Shown in pieces: positions 1-6,288 of a stretch of DNA of 7,413 nt. The translations under genes were made by a program, and so were the position numbers. Source of the stretch: Alphaproteobacteria bacterium UBA3650 (GTDB lineage: Bacteria > Pseudomonadota > Alphaproteobacteria > CAAHEQ01 > UBA3637); assembly GCA_002373815.1 (NCBI GenBank), contig DFKH01000012.1, positions 1 to 7,413 of the forward strand, given 5' to 3'. The notes under the pieces were generated by a model that had not been told where the DNA came from, ran no database searches, and was given only the letters and a program-made list of their open reading frames with translations. How positions within the stretch are numbered: the first letter of the stretch is position 1; each line of letters starts with the position of its first letter.

Positions 1-776
1 TTTTTGGTCAGATGAATGAAGCCCCCGGAATTCGTTTTCGTGTTGCCTTGTCAGCTCTCGCAATGGCTGAATATTTTCGTGATACAGAAAAAACTGATGT
101 TTTATTATTGATAGATAATATTTTCCGCTTCATTCAAGCTGGTTCAGAAGTTTCTGTTTCTTTGGGGCAAATTCCGTCCCGTGTAGGATACCAACCTAAT
201 TTAGGAACAGACATCGCTGATTTGGAAGAACGCATCTCTTCCACAAAGGATGCAGCTATCACATCCATTCAGGCAGTCTATGTACCCGCTGATGATTTTA
301 CCGATCCATCAGCCATTCATACGTTTCAACACTTGTCTTCAACAATCGTGTTATCAAGAAATCGTGCGGCACAAGGATTATACCCCGCTCTGGATCCACT
401 ACAGTCCAATTCCAATATGCTAACGCCCCTAATTGTCGGAGAAAGACATTATCGCATTGCAACCGCTGTCCGCAGGACTTTAGCTCAATATGAAGATTTA
501 AAAGACATTATTGCCATGTTGGGTTTTGATGAATTACCAGAAAAAGATCAACAAACAGTCCAAACTGCTCGTAAACTAGAACGTTTTTTGACTCAACCTT
601 TTTTTACGACACAGCAATTTACAAACATGGAAGGTCGATCTGTGGATCTAAAGGATACCTTAGAAGGTTGTGAGCGCATTTTATCCGGCGAATTTAACGA
701 TTATAGCGAGGATGATTTCTTTATGGTCGGTACAGTCGAAGAAGCAATCAAAAAACATAAAAAGAAAAGGCAATAG
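1..776 (+). CDS. atpD: N-ATPase F1 beta subunit, C-terminal part (5' truncated by window)
   Basis: Catalytic nucleotide-binding subunit of the F1-like head. The reading frame is open from base 3, where FGQMNEAPG corresponds to the family's YGQMNEPPG, so the ATG at 12 is internal. Roughly the first 200 residues, including the P-loop and the catalytic glutamate, lie upstream. Counting from that methionine, the visible part has the Walker B strand [11 protein letters not shown] (30-40), the conserved VGYQP (57-61), [13 protein letters not shown], the adenine-pocket tyrosine in GLYPALDPL, and a DELPEKD version of the DELSEED lever. The C-terminal helical domain follows with [12 protein letters not shown] and ends in the family's usual MVGTVEEA. 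The Arg in the family's LGRxPS loop is Gln here (codon 168-170). The stop TAG directly abuts the ATG of atpC. Identification is firm; the N-type assignment rests on the operon. Confidence 0.96.
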   Translation, partial: FGQMNEAPGIRFRVALSALAMAEYFRDTEKTDVLLLIDNIFRFIQAGSEVSVSLGQIPSRVGYQPNLGTDIADLEERISSTKDAAITSIQAVYVPADDFTDPSAIHTFQHLSSTIVLSRNRAAQGLYPALDPLQSNSNMLTPLIVGERHYRIATAVRRTLAQYEDLKDIIAMLGFDELPEKDQQTVQTARKLERFLTQPFFTTQQFTNMEGRSVDLKDTLEGCERILSGEFNDYSEDDFFMVGTVEEAIKKHKKKRQ

Positions 777-1178
777 ATGAATTTGAAACTCATGACTCCA
801 ATGCAAGTGATCTTGGATGCTTCCGTTGAAAAAGTAGACGTAGAGGCTTTGGATGGTTTCTTTACCATTTTGCCCAAACATATTGATTTTATCACCGCTT
901 TAAAAAGTAGTATTATTACATATGTAATGAACAATAAGATATATTATGCTGCCTGTGATCATGGGGTTCTTGTCAAGCGCGGCGCAAGCGTTTGCATTTC
1001 CACACCATTGGTCGTTTTAGGTAATAATTTAGATACATTGAAACAAACAATTGCCACGACTTTTAAAGATATGGAGCAAGAACGCAAAGAATTAAATCTA
1101 TCAATGGCTCGTTTAGAATTAGGACTAACAAAAGGATTGATGAATTTAAGTAAAGGAGGATCTCATGCAGGGATTTAA
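777..1178 (+). CDS. atpC: N-ATPase epsilon subunit
   Basis: Small central-stalk subunit, 133 residues, the usual length for the family. The first ~80 residues look like the epsilon beta-sandwich: MNLKLMTPMQVILD, then GFFTILPKHIDFITAL (27-42), which mirrors the family's GxFGILPxHxD turn, then a strand pair with DHGVLVKRGASVCIS (61-75). Residues 84-127 form a predicted helical region rich in Lys, Glu and Leu. I see no I/LDxxRA ATP-binding motif as found in regulatory epsilons of F-type enzymes, so ATP-sensing inhibition is not evident. The start ATG follows the atpD stop with no gap and has a modest AAAAGG at 765-770. The 3' end overlaps atpQ by 14 bases. Position directly after beta is shared with many F-type operons, but being at the head of the cluster is N-type. 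Confidence 0.93.
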   Translation: MNLKLMTPMQVILDASVEKVDVEALDGFFTILPKHIDFITALKSSIITYVMNNKIYYAACDHGVLVKRGASVCISTPLVVLGNNLDTLKQTIATTFKDMEQERKELNLSMARLELGLTKGLMNLSKGGSHAGI

Positions 1179-1479
1179 TCGTTACTTTGACAATCAATCA
1201 AAACTATTGATCAAAAAAGCAAATAATTTAAAAAACAGATCCCAACGTCAATTTGCTTATCGTGCCGCACTTCTAACTATTTATGGCTTTCAAGTAGCTA
1301 TACCAGTTGTTATTGGAATTTTTATTGGTCGTTTATTAGACAATCATCTCTCAGTGCCACATATTTCTTGGACACTAAATATGATATTGGTGGGAGGCAT
1401 TATAGGTTTCTTTAATGCAAATATCTGGTTTTATAAAACAATAGGATTACATCCAAAAAATAAAAGGAGGAAAAAATGA
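1165..1479 (+). CDS. atpQ: AtpQ, two-transmembrane AtpI-like N-ATPase accessory protein
   Basis: Membrane protein of 104 residues. A basic, polar N-terminus (1-33) is followed by transmembrane segment 1 at about 36-57, containing GFQVAIPVVIGIFIGRLLD (41-59), a short loop, transmembrane segment 2 at about 69-90 with GGIIGFFNANIWFY, and a very basic tail (NKRRKK). The first motif resembles the F0F1-ATPase subunit/AtpI-like family, whose signature is a glycine-rich G-x-x-x-G-x-x-L-D after the first helix. AtpI relatives are linked to c-ring assembly or divalent cation supply; a similar role here is inference. The ATG lies inside the end of atpC and is preceded by AAAGGAGGA at 1152-1160, which fixes the start. 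Its stop overlaps the atpR start as ATGA. Position between epsilon and AtpR is the expected atpQ slot. Confidence 0.9.
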   Translation: MQGFNRYFDNQSKLLIKKANNLKNRSQRQFAYRAALLTIYGFQVAIPVVIGIFIGRLLDNHLSVPHISWTLNMILVGGIIGFFNANIWFYKTIGLHPKNKRRKK

Positions 1480-1778
1480 TCTCTCTCTATCTTCCTTTTG
1501 GCATAATTGTATACTCATTATTGATAGGTGTCTTTATTTCCATTATATATTTGTGGTTACTGTGGCTAACGGCGAAATCATTAAACAAAGTAAAACATCC
1601 ACTTGTGTTGTTTTTGACATCTCTTATCGGACGCTTTGCTCTTGTTTTTGGTTTAGCTTTTTTCTTTGCCGAACATAATGCGGCCAGATTTTTATGGATT
1701 ATAGTGGCTTTTATTATCTCTCGTTTTTGCATTGTATCCATCGTGAAATCAAGGAGGAAAAATGATTCAAGATCTTGA
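1476..1778 (+). CDS. atpR: AtpR, three-transmembrane N-ATPase accessory protein
   Basis: Membrane protein of 100 residues with three hydrophobic segments at about 7-33, 43-65 and 70-90, followed by a basic cytoplasmic-looking tail (KSRRKNDSRS). Arginines sit in the second and third segments: R53 in IGRFALVFG and R83 in ISRFCIV. AtpR exists only in N-ATPase operons, and its conserved intramembrane arginines have been proposed to pair with the ion-binding glutamate of the c subunit, helping assemble the rotor ring. The sequence here keeps that pattern. The gene starts with an ATGA overlap on atpQ behind AAAAGGAGG (1462-1470) and its last 17 bases overlap atpB. No enzyme motif is visible and the family function is unproven. 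Confidence 0.88.
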   Translation: MISLYLPFGIIVYSLLIGVFISIIYLWLLWLTAKSLNKVKHPLVLFLTSLIGRFALVFGLAFFFAEHNAARFLWIIVAFIISRFCIVSIVKSRRKNDSRS

Positions 1779-2433
1779 TTCTAATATCCTCTTTTCTCTG
1801 TTTGGGCTTCCAGTGAACTCAACCTTATTTTACACATGGATTGCAATGCTTTCTATTACCCTTCTTTCTATATGGGCAACACACAACCTGACCTCTATAA
1901 AAGGCATTACAAAACGTCAAGTTGTTGTCGAGATGATTGTGACGGCGCTTTGTGGTCAAATCCATGATGTAAGCAATGATCGTCCACACAAGTACATTTC
2001 CTTAATCGGAACACTTTTTCTATTTATTGCCATGTCAAATTTCTTATCCATAATACCTTGGTTTGATCCACCAACAGCAAGTCTGTCAACAACAGCAGCA
2101 TTTGCCTCGGTTGTGTTTTTTGCAATTCCTTATTTTGGGATTAAAAATGCTGGCGTCAAAAAATATTTTAAAAAATTCATAGACCCTACTCCCATCATGT
2201 TACCATTAAATCTCTTGTCTGATTTTTCGTCCACTTTTGCATTAGCGTTCCGTTTATACGGAAACATGCTCAGTGGCATAGTTATTGCCACTTCTTTGAT
2301 GATGTTAGCGCCATTTGTTATTCCTGTTCCTTTGCAATTATTGGGGCTTTTAACAGGAACAATTCAAGCTTATATTTTTGCACTTCTCGCTATCGTATAT
2401 GTATCGGCGGTAGCACCAGAGGATTTTGATTAA
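1762..2433 (+). CDS. atpB: N-ATPase subunit a (ion-channel stator subunit)
   Basis: Integral membrane subunit of 223 residues that forms the ion half-channels against the c ring. Several hydrophobic helices are visible (about 22-42, 78-100, 112-128, 148-180, 190-217). The key family motif LAFRLYGNMLSG (161-172) contains R164, the arginine that faces the c-subunit carboxylate. The final helix carries QAYIFALLAIVY (202-213), matching the family's Q-A-Y-I-F pattern. The segment SNFLSIIPWFDPPTASLSTT (92-111) fits the loop and helix entry typical of subunit a, and PPTASLSTT is close to what I recall for N-types. It starts inside the end of atpR behind AAGGAGG (1751-1757). The protein is shorter than E. 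coli subunit a (271 residues), which is normal for this branch. Confidence 0.95.
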   Translation: MIQDLDSNILFSLFGLPVNSTLFYTWIAMLSITLLSIWATHNLTSIKGITKRQVVVEMIVTALCGQIHDVSNDRPHKYISLIGTLFLFIAMSNFLSIIPWFDPPTASLSTTAAFASVVFFAIPYFGIKNAGVKKYFKKFIDPTPIMLPLNLLSDFSSTFALAFRLYGNMLSGIVIATSLMMLAPFVIPVPLQLLGLLTGTIQAYIFALLAIVYVSAVAPEDFD

Positions 2434-2444
2434 CAACGATACAA

Positions 2445-2450
2445 AAGGAG
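2445..2450 (+). promoter_or_regulatory. Ribosome binding site that sets the atpE start
   Basis: AAGGAG ends at 2450. The first in-frame ATG (2452) is only one base away, too close for normal initiation, whereas the ATG at 2458 has a 7-base spacer. The N-terminus from the second ATG, MDSITWIG, also matches how N-type c subunits usually begin. I therefore start atpE at 2458. Confidence 0.75.
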
Positions 2451-2457
2451 AATGAAA

Positions 2458-2736
2458 ATGGATTCAATTACGTGGATTGGTGTTATGTCTATTTTATCAG
2501 CAGCTTTATGTATTGCTATTGGAGGTGTTGGACCTGCTATTGGTGAATCAATGATTGCCTCAAATGCTTTGCGTTCTATGGCTCAGCAACCAGACGAATC
2601 TTCCAACATTACACGAACATTATTTGTTGCGATGGCTATGGTAGAATCAACTGCAATTTATGCTTTCGTGATCACAGTATTGATTTTATACTTCAATCCA
2701 TTTTGGAATTTTGCTATTGAAATGGCCACAAAATAA
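2458..2736 (+). CDS. atpE: N-ATPase c subunit (rotor ring, double-glutamate type)
   Basis: Hairpin of two transmembrane helices, 92 residues from the ATG at 2458 (an ATG two codons earlier would give 94). Helix 1 ends in GGVGPAIGE with glutamate E30. The polar loop is RSMAQQPDES (39-48). Helix 2 carries AMVESTAIYAF (60-70) with the ion-binding E63, S64, T65 and Y68. The 94-residue form aligns without gaps to the Na+-binding Ilyobacter c subunit over this region, E30 taking the place of its Gln32 and E63/S64/T65/Y68 its Glu65/Ser66/Thr67/Tyr70. N-type c subunits share the two carboxylates, and FNPFWN near the end is also typical. The gene has the widest spacing in the operon and a good ribosome site, as suits a subunit needed in many copies. 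Confidence 0.95.
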   Translation: MDSITWIGVMSILSAALCIAIGGVGPAIGESMIASNALRSMAQQPDESSNITRTLFVAMAMVESTAIYAFVITVLILYFNPFWNFAIEMATK

Positions 2737-2745
2737 GGGGTTTGA

Positions 2746-3537
2746 ATGGGATTTGATTTAACAACGTTTTTGGCACAAATTGTCAATTTATTCTTGTTGA
2801 TATGGATTTTGAAGCGATTCTTGTATCGTCCTGTCATGGATGTGATTGAAAAGCGACAAAGTCAGATTAACCATAACATTCAAGAAGCAGAGGACAAATT
2901 GTCCAGCGCTTCAAAATTGCAACAAACATTGGCTTTACAACAGGAAGAGTTTGAAAAGCAACGCCAAAAACGTTTGGATCAACTGGATAAAGAAATTGAA
3001 CAACACAAAACACAAATGTTCAATGAATTAGAGCGCAATTACATCGCACGTCGTCAAAGCTTACAAGACGATCTAAATCGTTCGTGGACTGCTGCCGAAT
3101 CACAAGCACAAGAAATGATTGCGTCAGAGTTTATGGCATTATCTCAAAAAATTTTAACAGAATGGTCTTTGCAAAATCCTATGGATCAACTTTTAACTCT
3201 TTTTCAAAAGAAAATTGTTGCGCTCTCTCTCAAAAAACAAAGCCAATTACAAAATCTTTTGTTAAAACAAAAATCCCTTCAAATTATGACATCTCACCCT
3301 TTAACAAAAAAACAACAAATAACGATGAACGAAATTTTAAAAAATAACTTTGATTTACCACCTAAATTGCATATTCAATATAAGAAACGTCCTGATCTTA
3401 TTCTTGGTTTGGAAATGCGTATTGGTAACTTTTTGTTAGACTGGAATTTAAATAGTTATTTGGATGAAATGAGTCAACATCTAAAACAACAAATTGCAGG
3501 TTTGATTGTACCCGCTGAACGAAAGGGAAACAAATGA
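2746..3537 (+). CDS. atpF: N-ATPase b subunit with delta-like C-terminal domain
   Basis: Peripheral-stalk protein of 263 residues, about 100 longer than an ordinary b subunit. One N-terminal transmembrane helix (about 5-23), then the family's FLYRPVMDVIEKR (25-37), then a long charged coiled coil to about 140, rich in Gln, Lys and Glu. Residues ~175-250 resemble the C-terminal domain of F-type delta: SHPLTKKQQ (183-191) parallels delta's S-A-x-P-L-S-x-E-Q, and PDLILGLEMRIGNFLLD (216-232) followed by NSYLDEMSQHL parallels delta's D-P-x-L-I-G-G-x-x-x-x-x-G-D-x-x-x-D...L. It probably does both jobs, anchoring to the membrane and capping alpha, because no atpH gene is present. ATG follows AAGGGG by 5 bases. 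The stop overlaps atpA as ATGA. Confidence 0.93.
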   Translation: MGFDLTTFLAQIVNLFLLIWILKRFLYRPVMDVIEKRQSQINHNIQEAEDKLSSASKLQQTLALQQEEFEKQRQKRLDQLDKEIEQHKTQMFNELERNYIARRQSLQDDLNRSWTAAESQAQEMIASEFMALSQKILTEWSLQNPMDQLLTLFQKKIVALSLKKQSQLQNLLLKQKSLQIMTSHPLTKKQQITMNEILKNNFDLPPKLHIQYKKRPDLILGLEMRIGNFLLDWNLNSYLDEMSQHLKQQIAGLIVPAERKGNK

Positions 3538-5045
3538 AAATCGCCACAAGTAAAATGAAAAGAAATATCCAAAAAGCCATACAACAAACAAAGCCAGCTT
3601 TGCATTTGAAAGAAGCCAATGAGATTTTGTCCATTTCTGCTGGAACTGCCGAGGTCTCTGGATTATCCCAAGCTAAAATGAATGAATTATTGCACTTTAA
3701 AGATGATGTAATTGGAATGGTTCATAGTCTTGGCGAAAACACAACAGGCGTTGTCTTTTTAACAAATGCAGACATGTTAAAGGCTGGTGATAAGGCCATT
3801 CCAACGGGTCATATTTTGGAAGTCCCAGTCGGAGAGGAATTATTAGGAAGAATTATTAATCCTCTTGGGCAACCTTTGGATGAGAAACTGCCACTTCGAA
3901 CAAAAGAAAAATGGCCTATCGAACGTCCTGCTGCAACGATTATGGATCGCGCCCCAGTGGATACACCATTGCAAACAGGTATTAAGGCTATTGACTCCTT
4001 TACACCCATTGGACGCGGACAACGTGAATTGATTTTAGGTGATCGTCAAACAGGTAAAACAGCTATTGCAGTTGATACCATCTTAAATCAAAAAAACACA
4101 GGTGTTATTTGTGTCTATTGCGCCATTGGACAACGTAGCGCCGACACAGCTCGAGTGATTGATCAACTTAAGAAACATGATATGATTAACCAATCTGTTG
4201 TAGTGGTAGCAACAGGAGAAGACGAAGCTGGATTACAATTCATTGCCCCCTACTCTGCCACCTCAATTGCAGAATGGTTTATGGAAAAAGGACAAGATGT
4301 ATTAATTGTGTATGACGATTTAACAGCACATGCACGCGCTTATCGACAAATGTCATTATTACTAAGAACTCCGCCTGGTCGCGAAGCATATCCTGGTGAT
4401 ATTTTTTATATTCACTCTCGTTTGTTAGAAAGGTCAACGCATCTGTGTGAGAAACTCGGAGGTGGTTCTTTGACTTCCCTACCAATCGTTTCTACAGAAG
4501 CAGGAAATATTTCTGCCTATATTCCAACAAATGTGATTTCTATCACCGATGGTCAAATCTACCTTTCTACTCAATTATTCCAAAAAGGGATGATGCCCGC
4601 CATTGATACAGGACGCTCAGTATCTCGTGTCGGAGGTGAAGCACAGTTACCCGCTTATAGGCAATTGTTGGGACCACTCAAATTGTTCTATTCTCAATTT
4701 GAAGAATTAGAATCATTTTCAAAATTCGGCGTCCAATTAGATGAAGAAACGCAACAAAAGTTAAATCGTGGCCGTGCCATACGTATGGTTTTACAGCAAA
4801 CTCAATTTAAGCCAATTGATGTGACAACACAAATCGCCATCTTCATGGCGGCAAACAATGGACTATTCGATACTATGTCTGATGAACAAATTGTGAAAGC
4901 TCAAGAAACGATTCGCAAAACAATGAATCAACGCTTTAAAAATATTATTGAAAGAATTACAATAAAGCGCGAAAAAATTGATGATGCCACTCAACAAAAA
5001 CTCCTAACTGCATTTCGTCAAGATCTAAAAATACGTGGGGTGTAA
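3534..5045 (+). CDS. atpA: N-ATPase F1 alpha subunit
   Basis: Non-catalytic nucleotide-binding subunit, 503 residues, full length for the family (about 500-515). A short basic N-terminal helix precedes the beta-barrel domain (about 30-95). The nucleotide domain has the P-loop GDRQTGKT (169-176), Walker B VLIVYDD (256-262), LLLRTPPGREAYPGDIFY (275-292), and PAIDTGRSVSRVGGEAQ (355-371), whose R365 is the arginine finger reaching the beta catalytic site. The C-terminal helical domain completes it. The start ATG overlaps the atpF stop and follows AAAGGG (3522-3527). A second ATG at codon 8 is a less likely alternative. It is followed without a gap by atpG. Confidence 0.97.
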   Translation: MKIATSKMKRNIQKAIQQTKPALHLKEANEILSISAGTAEVSGLSQAKMNELLHFKDDVIGMVHSLGENTTGVVFLTNADMLKAGDKAIPTGHILEVPVGEELLGRIINPLGQPLDEKLPLRTKEKWPIERPAATIMDRAPVDTPLQTGIKAIDSFTPIGRGQRELILGDRQTGKTAIAVDTILNQKNTGVICVYCAIGQRSADTARVIDQLKKHDMINQSVVVVATGEDEAGLQFIAPYSATSIAEWFMEKGQDVLIVYDDLTAHARAYRQMSLLLRTPPGREAYPGDIFYIHSRLLERSTHLCEKLGGGSLTSLPIVSTEAGNISAYIPTNVISITDGQIYLSTQLFQKGMMPAIDTGRSVSRVGGEAQLPAYRQLLGPLKLFYSQFEELESFSKFGVQLDEETQQKLNRGRAIRMVLQQTQFKPIDVTTQIAIFMAANNGLFDTMSDEQIVKAQETIRKTMNQRFKNIIERITIKREKIDDATQQKLLTAFRQDLKIRGV

Positions 5046-5966
5046 ATGTCTCTTGAGAGCTTAAATCATCGCATCAAAACAACAACTGATTTAGGTGAGA
5101 TTGTCAGCACAATGAAAATGCTGTCATCCGTCAGCGTAGGACAATATGAAAAAGCTTTACAATCTTTAACACAATATACACAAACTATTCGTGATGCTTT
5201 TCATGGACTATTTACACAAGAAAATTTTGATTACAAAGCACCTAATACCACCCAAGAGTCTCCCAAAATTTTGTCTATTATTATTGGCTCTGATAATGGT
5301 TTAGTGGGACGATTCAACAAAGATTTAGTTGATTACACTCAAAATTATATACAAAAACAATTTAATCAACCAACAATGCTCGTATTGGCTGTCGGGAAGA
5401 AAATTGGACTCATTGCATCTAGCCAAAAAATGACGATATCTAGTGCCTATCCCATTTCTAATTCAATGAAAGAGTTAGCCCCTATGGCGACTCAATTAAT
5501 AAATCAAATCAATGAGATAATCACAAAAAATAAAATTGATTATGTTTACCTGTTTGCCAATCGTAAACAAGGTAATACTGCTTTTCTTCCCCATGCACGA
5601 CAAATGATTCCCCTACCTTTTGACCGATTACAGCAGTTAAAGCGCACAAAGTGGGATAGCCGATCAATACCTTTAATTACATTAGATAAACACACGCTCT
5701 TTAGTGCATTATTAAAAGAATATCTGATTGTCATTTTATTACATGACCTTGTTGCAAGTCTGGCAAGTGAACACTATACCCGTATGATTCATATGCAAGA
5801 AGCGGAGCAAAATGTTAACGATTCTTTGGAGGAATTTAATCTGGAATATCAACAATTGCGCCAAACACAAATTACGGATGAACTAATTGATATTGTCTCT
5901 GGCGCAGAAGAAATGAATAAACAGAAAAATCAATCACCACTTGACTTTTCTAAAAAAAAGAAGTAA
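5046..5966 (+). CDS. atpG: N-ATPase gamma subunit (central shaft)
   Basis: Rotor shaft of the F1-like head, 306 residues. The N-terminal helix reads LNHRIKTTTDLGEIVSTMKM (6-25) followed by LSSVSVGQYEKAL (26-38). The SVSVGQYEKA stretch is nearer to N-type gammas as I remember them than to the AAAKLRRA of ordinary F-types. The central Rossmann-like domain has GSDNGLVGRFN (81-91), equivalent to the family's GSDRGLCGxFN. The C-terminal helix includes EQNVNDSLEEFNLEYQQLRQ (254-273) and ends in the signature ITDELIDIVSGAEEM (276-290). A lysine-rich tail (FSKKKK) follows. The ATG abuts the atpA stop with only a weak GTGGGG at 5035-5040, so it is probably translated by coupling. Confidence 0.95.
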   Translation: MSLESLNHRIKTTTDLGEIVSTMKMLSSVSVGQYEKALQSLTQYTQTIRDAFHGLFTQENFDYKAPNTTQESPKILSIIIGSDNGLVGRFNKDLVDYTQNYIQKQFNQPTMLVLAVGKKIGLIASSQKMTISSAYPISNSMKELAPMATQLINQINEIITKNKIDYVYLFANRKQGNTAFLPHARQMIPLPFDRLQQLKRTKWDSRSIPLITLDKHTLFSALLKEYLIVILLHDLVASLASEHYTRMIHMQEAEQNVNDSLEEFNLEYQQLRQTQITDELIDIVSGAEEMNKQKNQSPLDFSKKKK

Positions 5967-5969
5967 AAC
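5941..5969 (+). promoter_or_regulatory. Candidate sigma70-type promoter for ihfB-accD
   Basis: TTGACT (5941-5946), a 17-base spacer, then TAAAAC (5964-5969) match the -35 and -10 consensus at 9 of 12 positions with ideal spacing. It lies over the last codons of atpG and would start transcription just ahead of the ihfB ribosome site. In an AT-rich genome such matches arise by chance, so this is tentative. Confidence 0.27.
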
Positions 5970-5985
5970 TGTAATGTCATTAAAT

Positions 5986-5992
5986 GAAAGGA
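5986..5992 (+). promoter_or_regulatory. Ribosome binding site that sets the ihfB start
   Basis: TGAAAGGA around 5985-5992 lies 5 bases before the ATG at 5998, from which the protein reads MIKSELIDKLAE, the standard IHF-beta beginning. The in-frame upstream ATG at 5974 has no such site and would add eight residues with no family counterpart. Confidence 0.7.
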
Positions 5993-5997
5993 AAAAC

Positions 5998-6273
5998 ATG
6001 ATAAAATCTGAATTGATTGATAAATTGGCCGAAACAGAAAATGTTTCAAAAACTGTCGCAAAACGTATTGTTAACACAATTTTTGACACAATCACACAAG
6101 CATTAAAAGATGGTAATCGTGTGGAATTGCGCGAATTTGGTGTTATATCTGTTCGCACACGCAAAGCTCGTACAGGACGTAACCCGAAAACAGGGGCTTC
6201 TGTCCAAGTATCAGAAAAAAAAGTTCCTTTCTTTAAGGCCGGTAAAGCTGTTAAAAAAGCCTTAAATAAATAA
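5998..6273 (+). CDS. ihfB: Integration host factor beta subunit (HU/IHF family)
   Basis: Small nucleoid-associated DNA-bending protein, 91 residues, normal for the family. It opens MIKSELIDKLAE like IHF-beta, has the dimer helices (KRIVNTIFDTITQAL, 22-36), then VELREFGVISV, and the DNA-inserting arm ARTGRNPKTG (57-66) whose P63 is the intercalating proline. VPFFKAGK (77-84) follows. The N-terminus, RIVNTIFD and VELREFG point to IhfB rather than HU or IhfA, though an HU-like homodimer cannot be excluded without finding its partner. It lies 31 bases after atpG and 15 before accD, and could be cotranscribed with either. It may also use the candidate promoter at 5941-5969. Confidence 0.88.
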   Translation: MIKSELIDKLAETENVSKTVAKRIVNTIFDTITQALKDGNRVELREFGVISVRTRKARTGRNPKTGASVQVSEKKVPFFKAGKAVKKALNK

Positions 6274-6288
6274 TTTTTGGGATTTTAG

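Larger units (their letters stand above)
1..5966 (+). other. N-type ATPase operon atpDCQRBEFAG (5' end outside window)
   Basis: Nine consecutive same-strand genes encode beta, epsilon, AtpQ, AtpR, a, c, b, alpha and gamma. This order, with beta and epsilon first, no delta gene and two extra small membrane proteins before the a subunit, is the published hallmark of N-ATPases and differs from the usual F-type order a-c-b-delta-alpha-gamma-beta-epsilon. Junctions are tight. atpD/atpC and atpA/atpG abut with no gap, atpQ/atpR and atpF/atpA share ATGA stop-starts, and atpC/atpQ and atpR/atpB overlap by 14 and 17 bases. The only real gaps flank atpE (24 and 9 bases). This implies one polycistronic, translationally coupled mRNA whose promoter lies before the window. 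No clear hairpin terminator follows atpG, so read-through into the next genes is possible. Confidence 0.95.

Noticed and set aside
681..934. Two overlapping minus-strand open frames opposite the atpD/atpC junction
   Set aside because: They are antisense to well-conserved beta and epsilon coding sequence and show no recognisable domain.
1487..1741. Minus-strand open frame of 84 codons inside atpR
   Set aside because: AtpR on the plus strand has the right hydrophobic pattern, position and ribosome site; the antisense product is a basic, low-sense peptide.
2452..2457. Upstream ATG as the atpE start (MKMDS...)
   Set aside because: It lies one base from the ribosome site; the ATG at 2458 has correct spacing and a family-like N-terminus.
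2434..2457. A structured translational enhancer before atpE
   Set aside because: The gap is A-rich without a self-complementary segment, so only the ribosome site is supported.
2846..3347. Plus-strand frames in another phase within atpF
   Set aside because: They are shadows of the coiled-coil coding region, with no ribosome site and no family resemblance.
3809..4485. Antisense frames opposite atpA
   Set aside because: They mirror conserved alpha-subunit codons and have no independent support.
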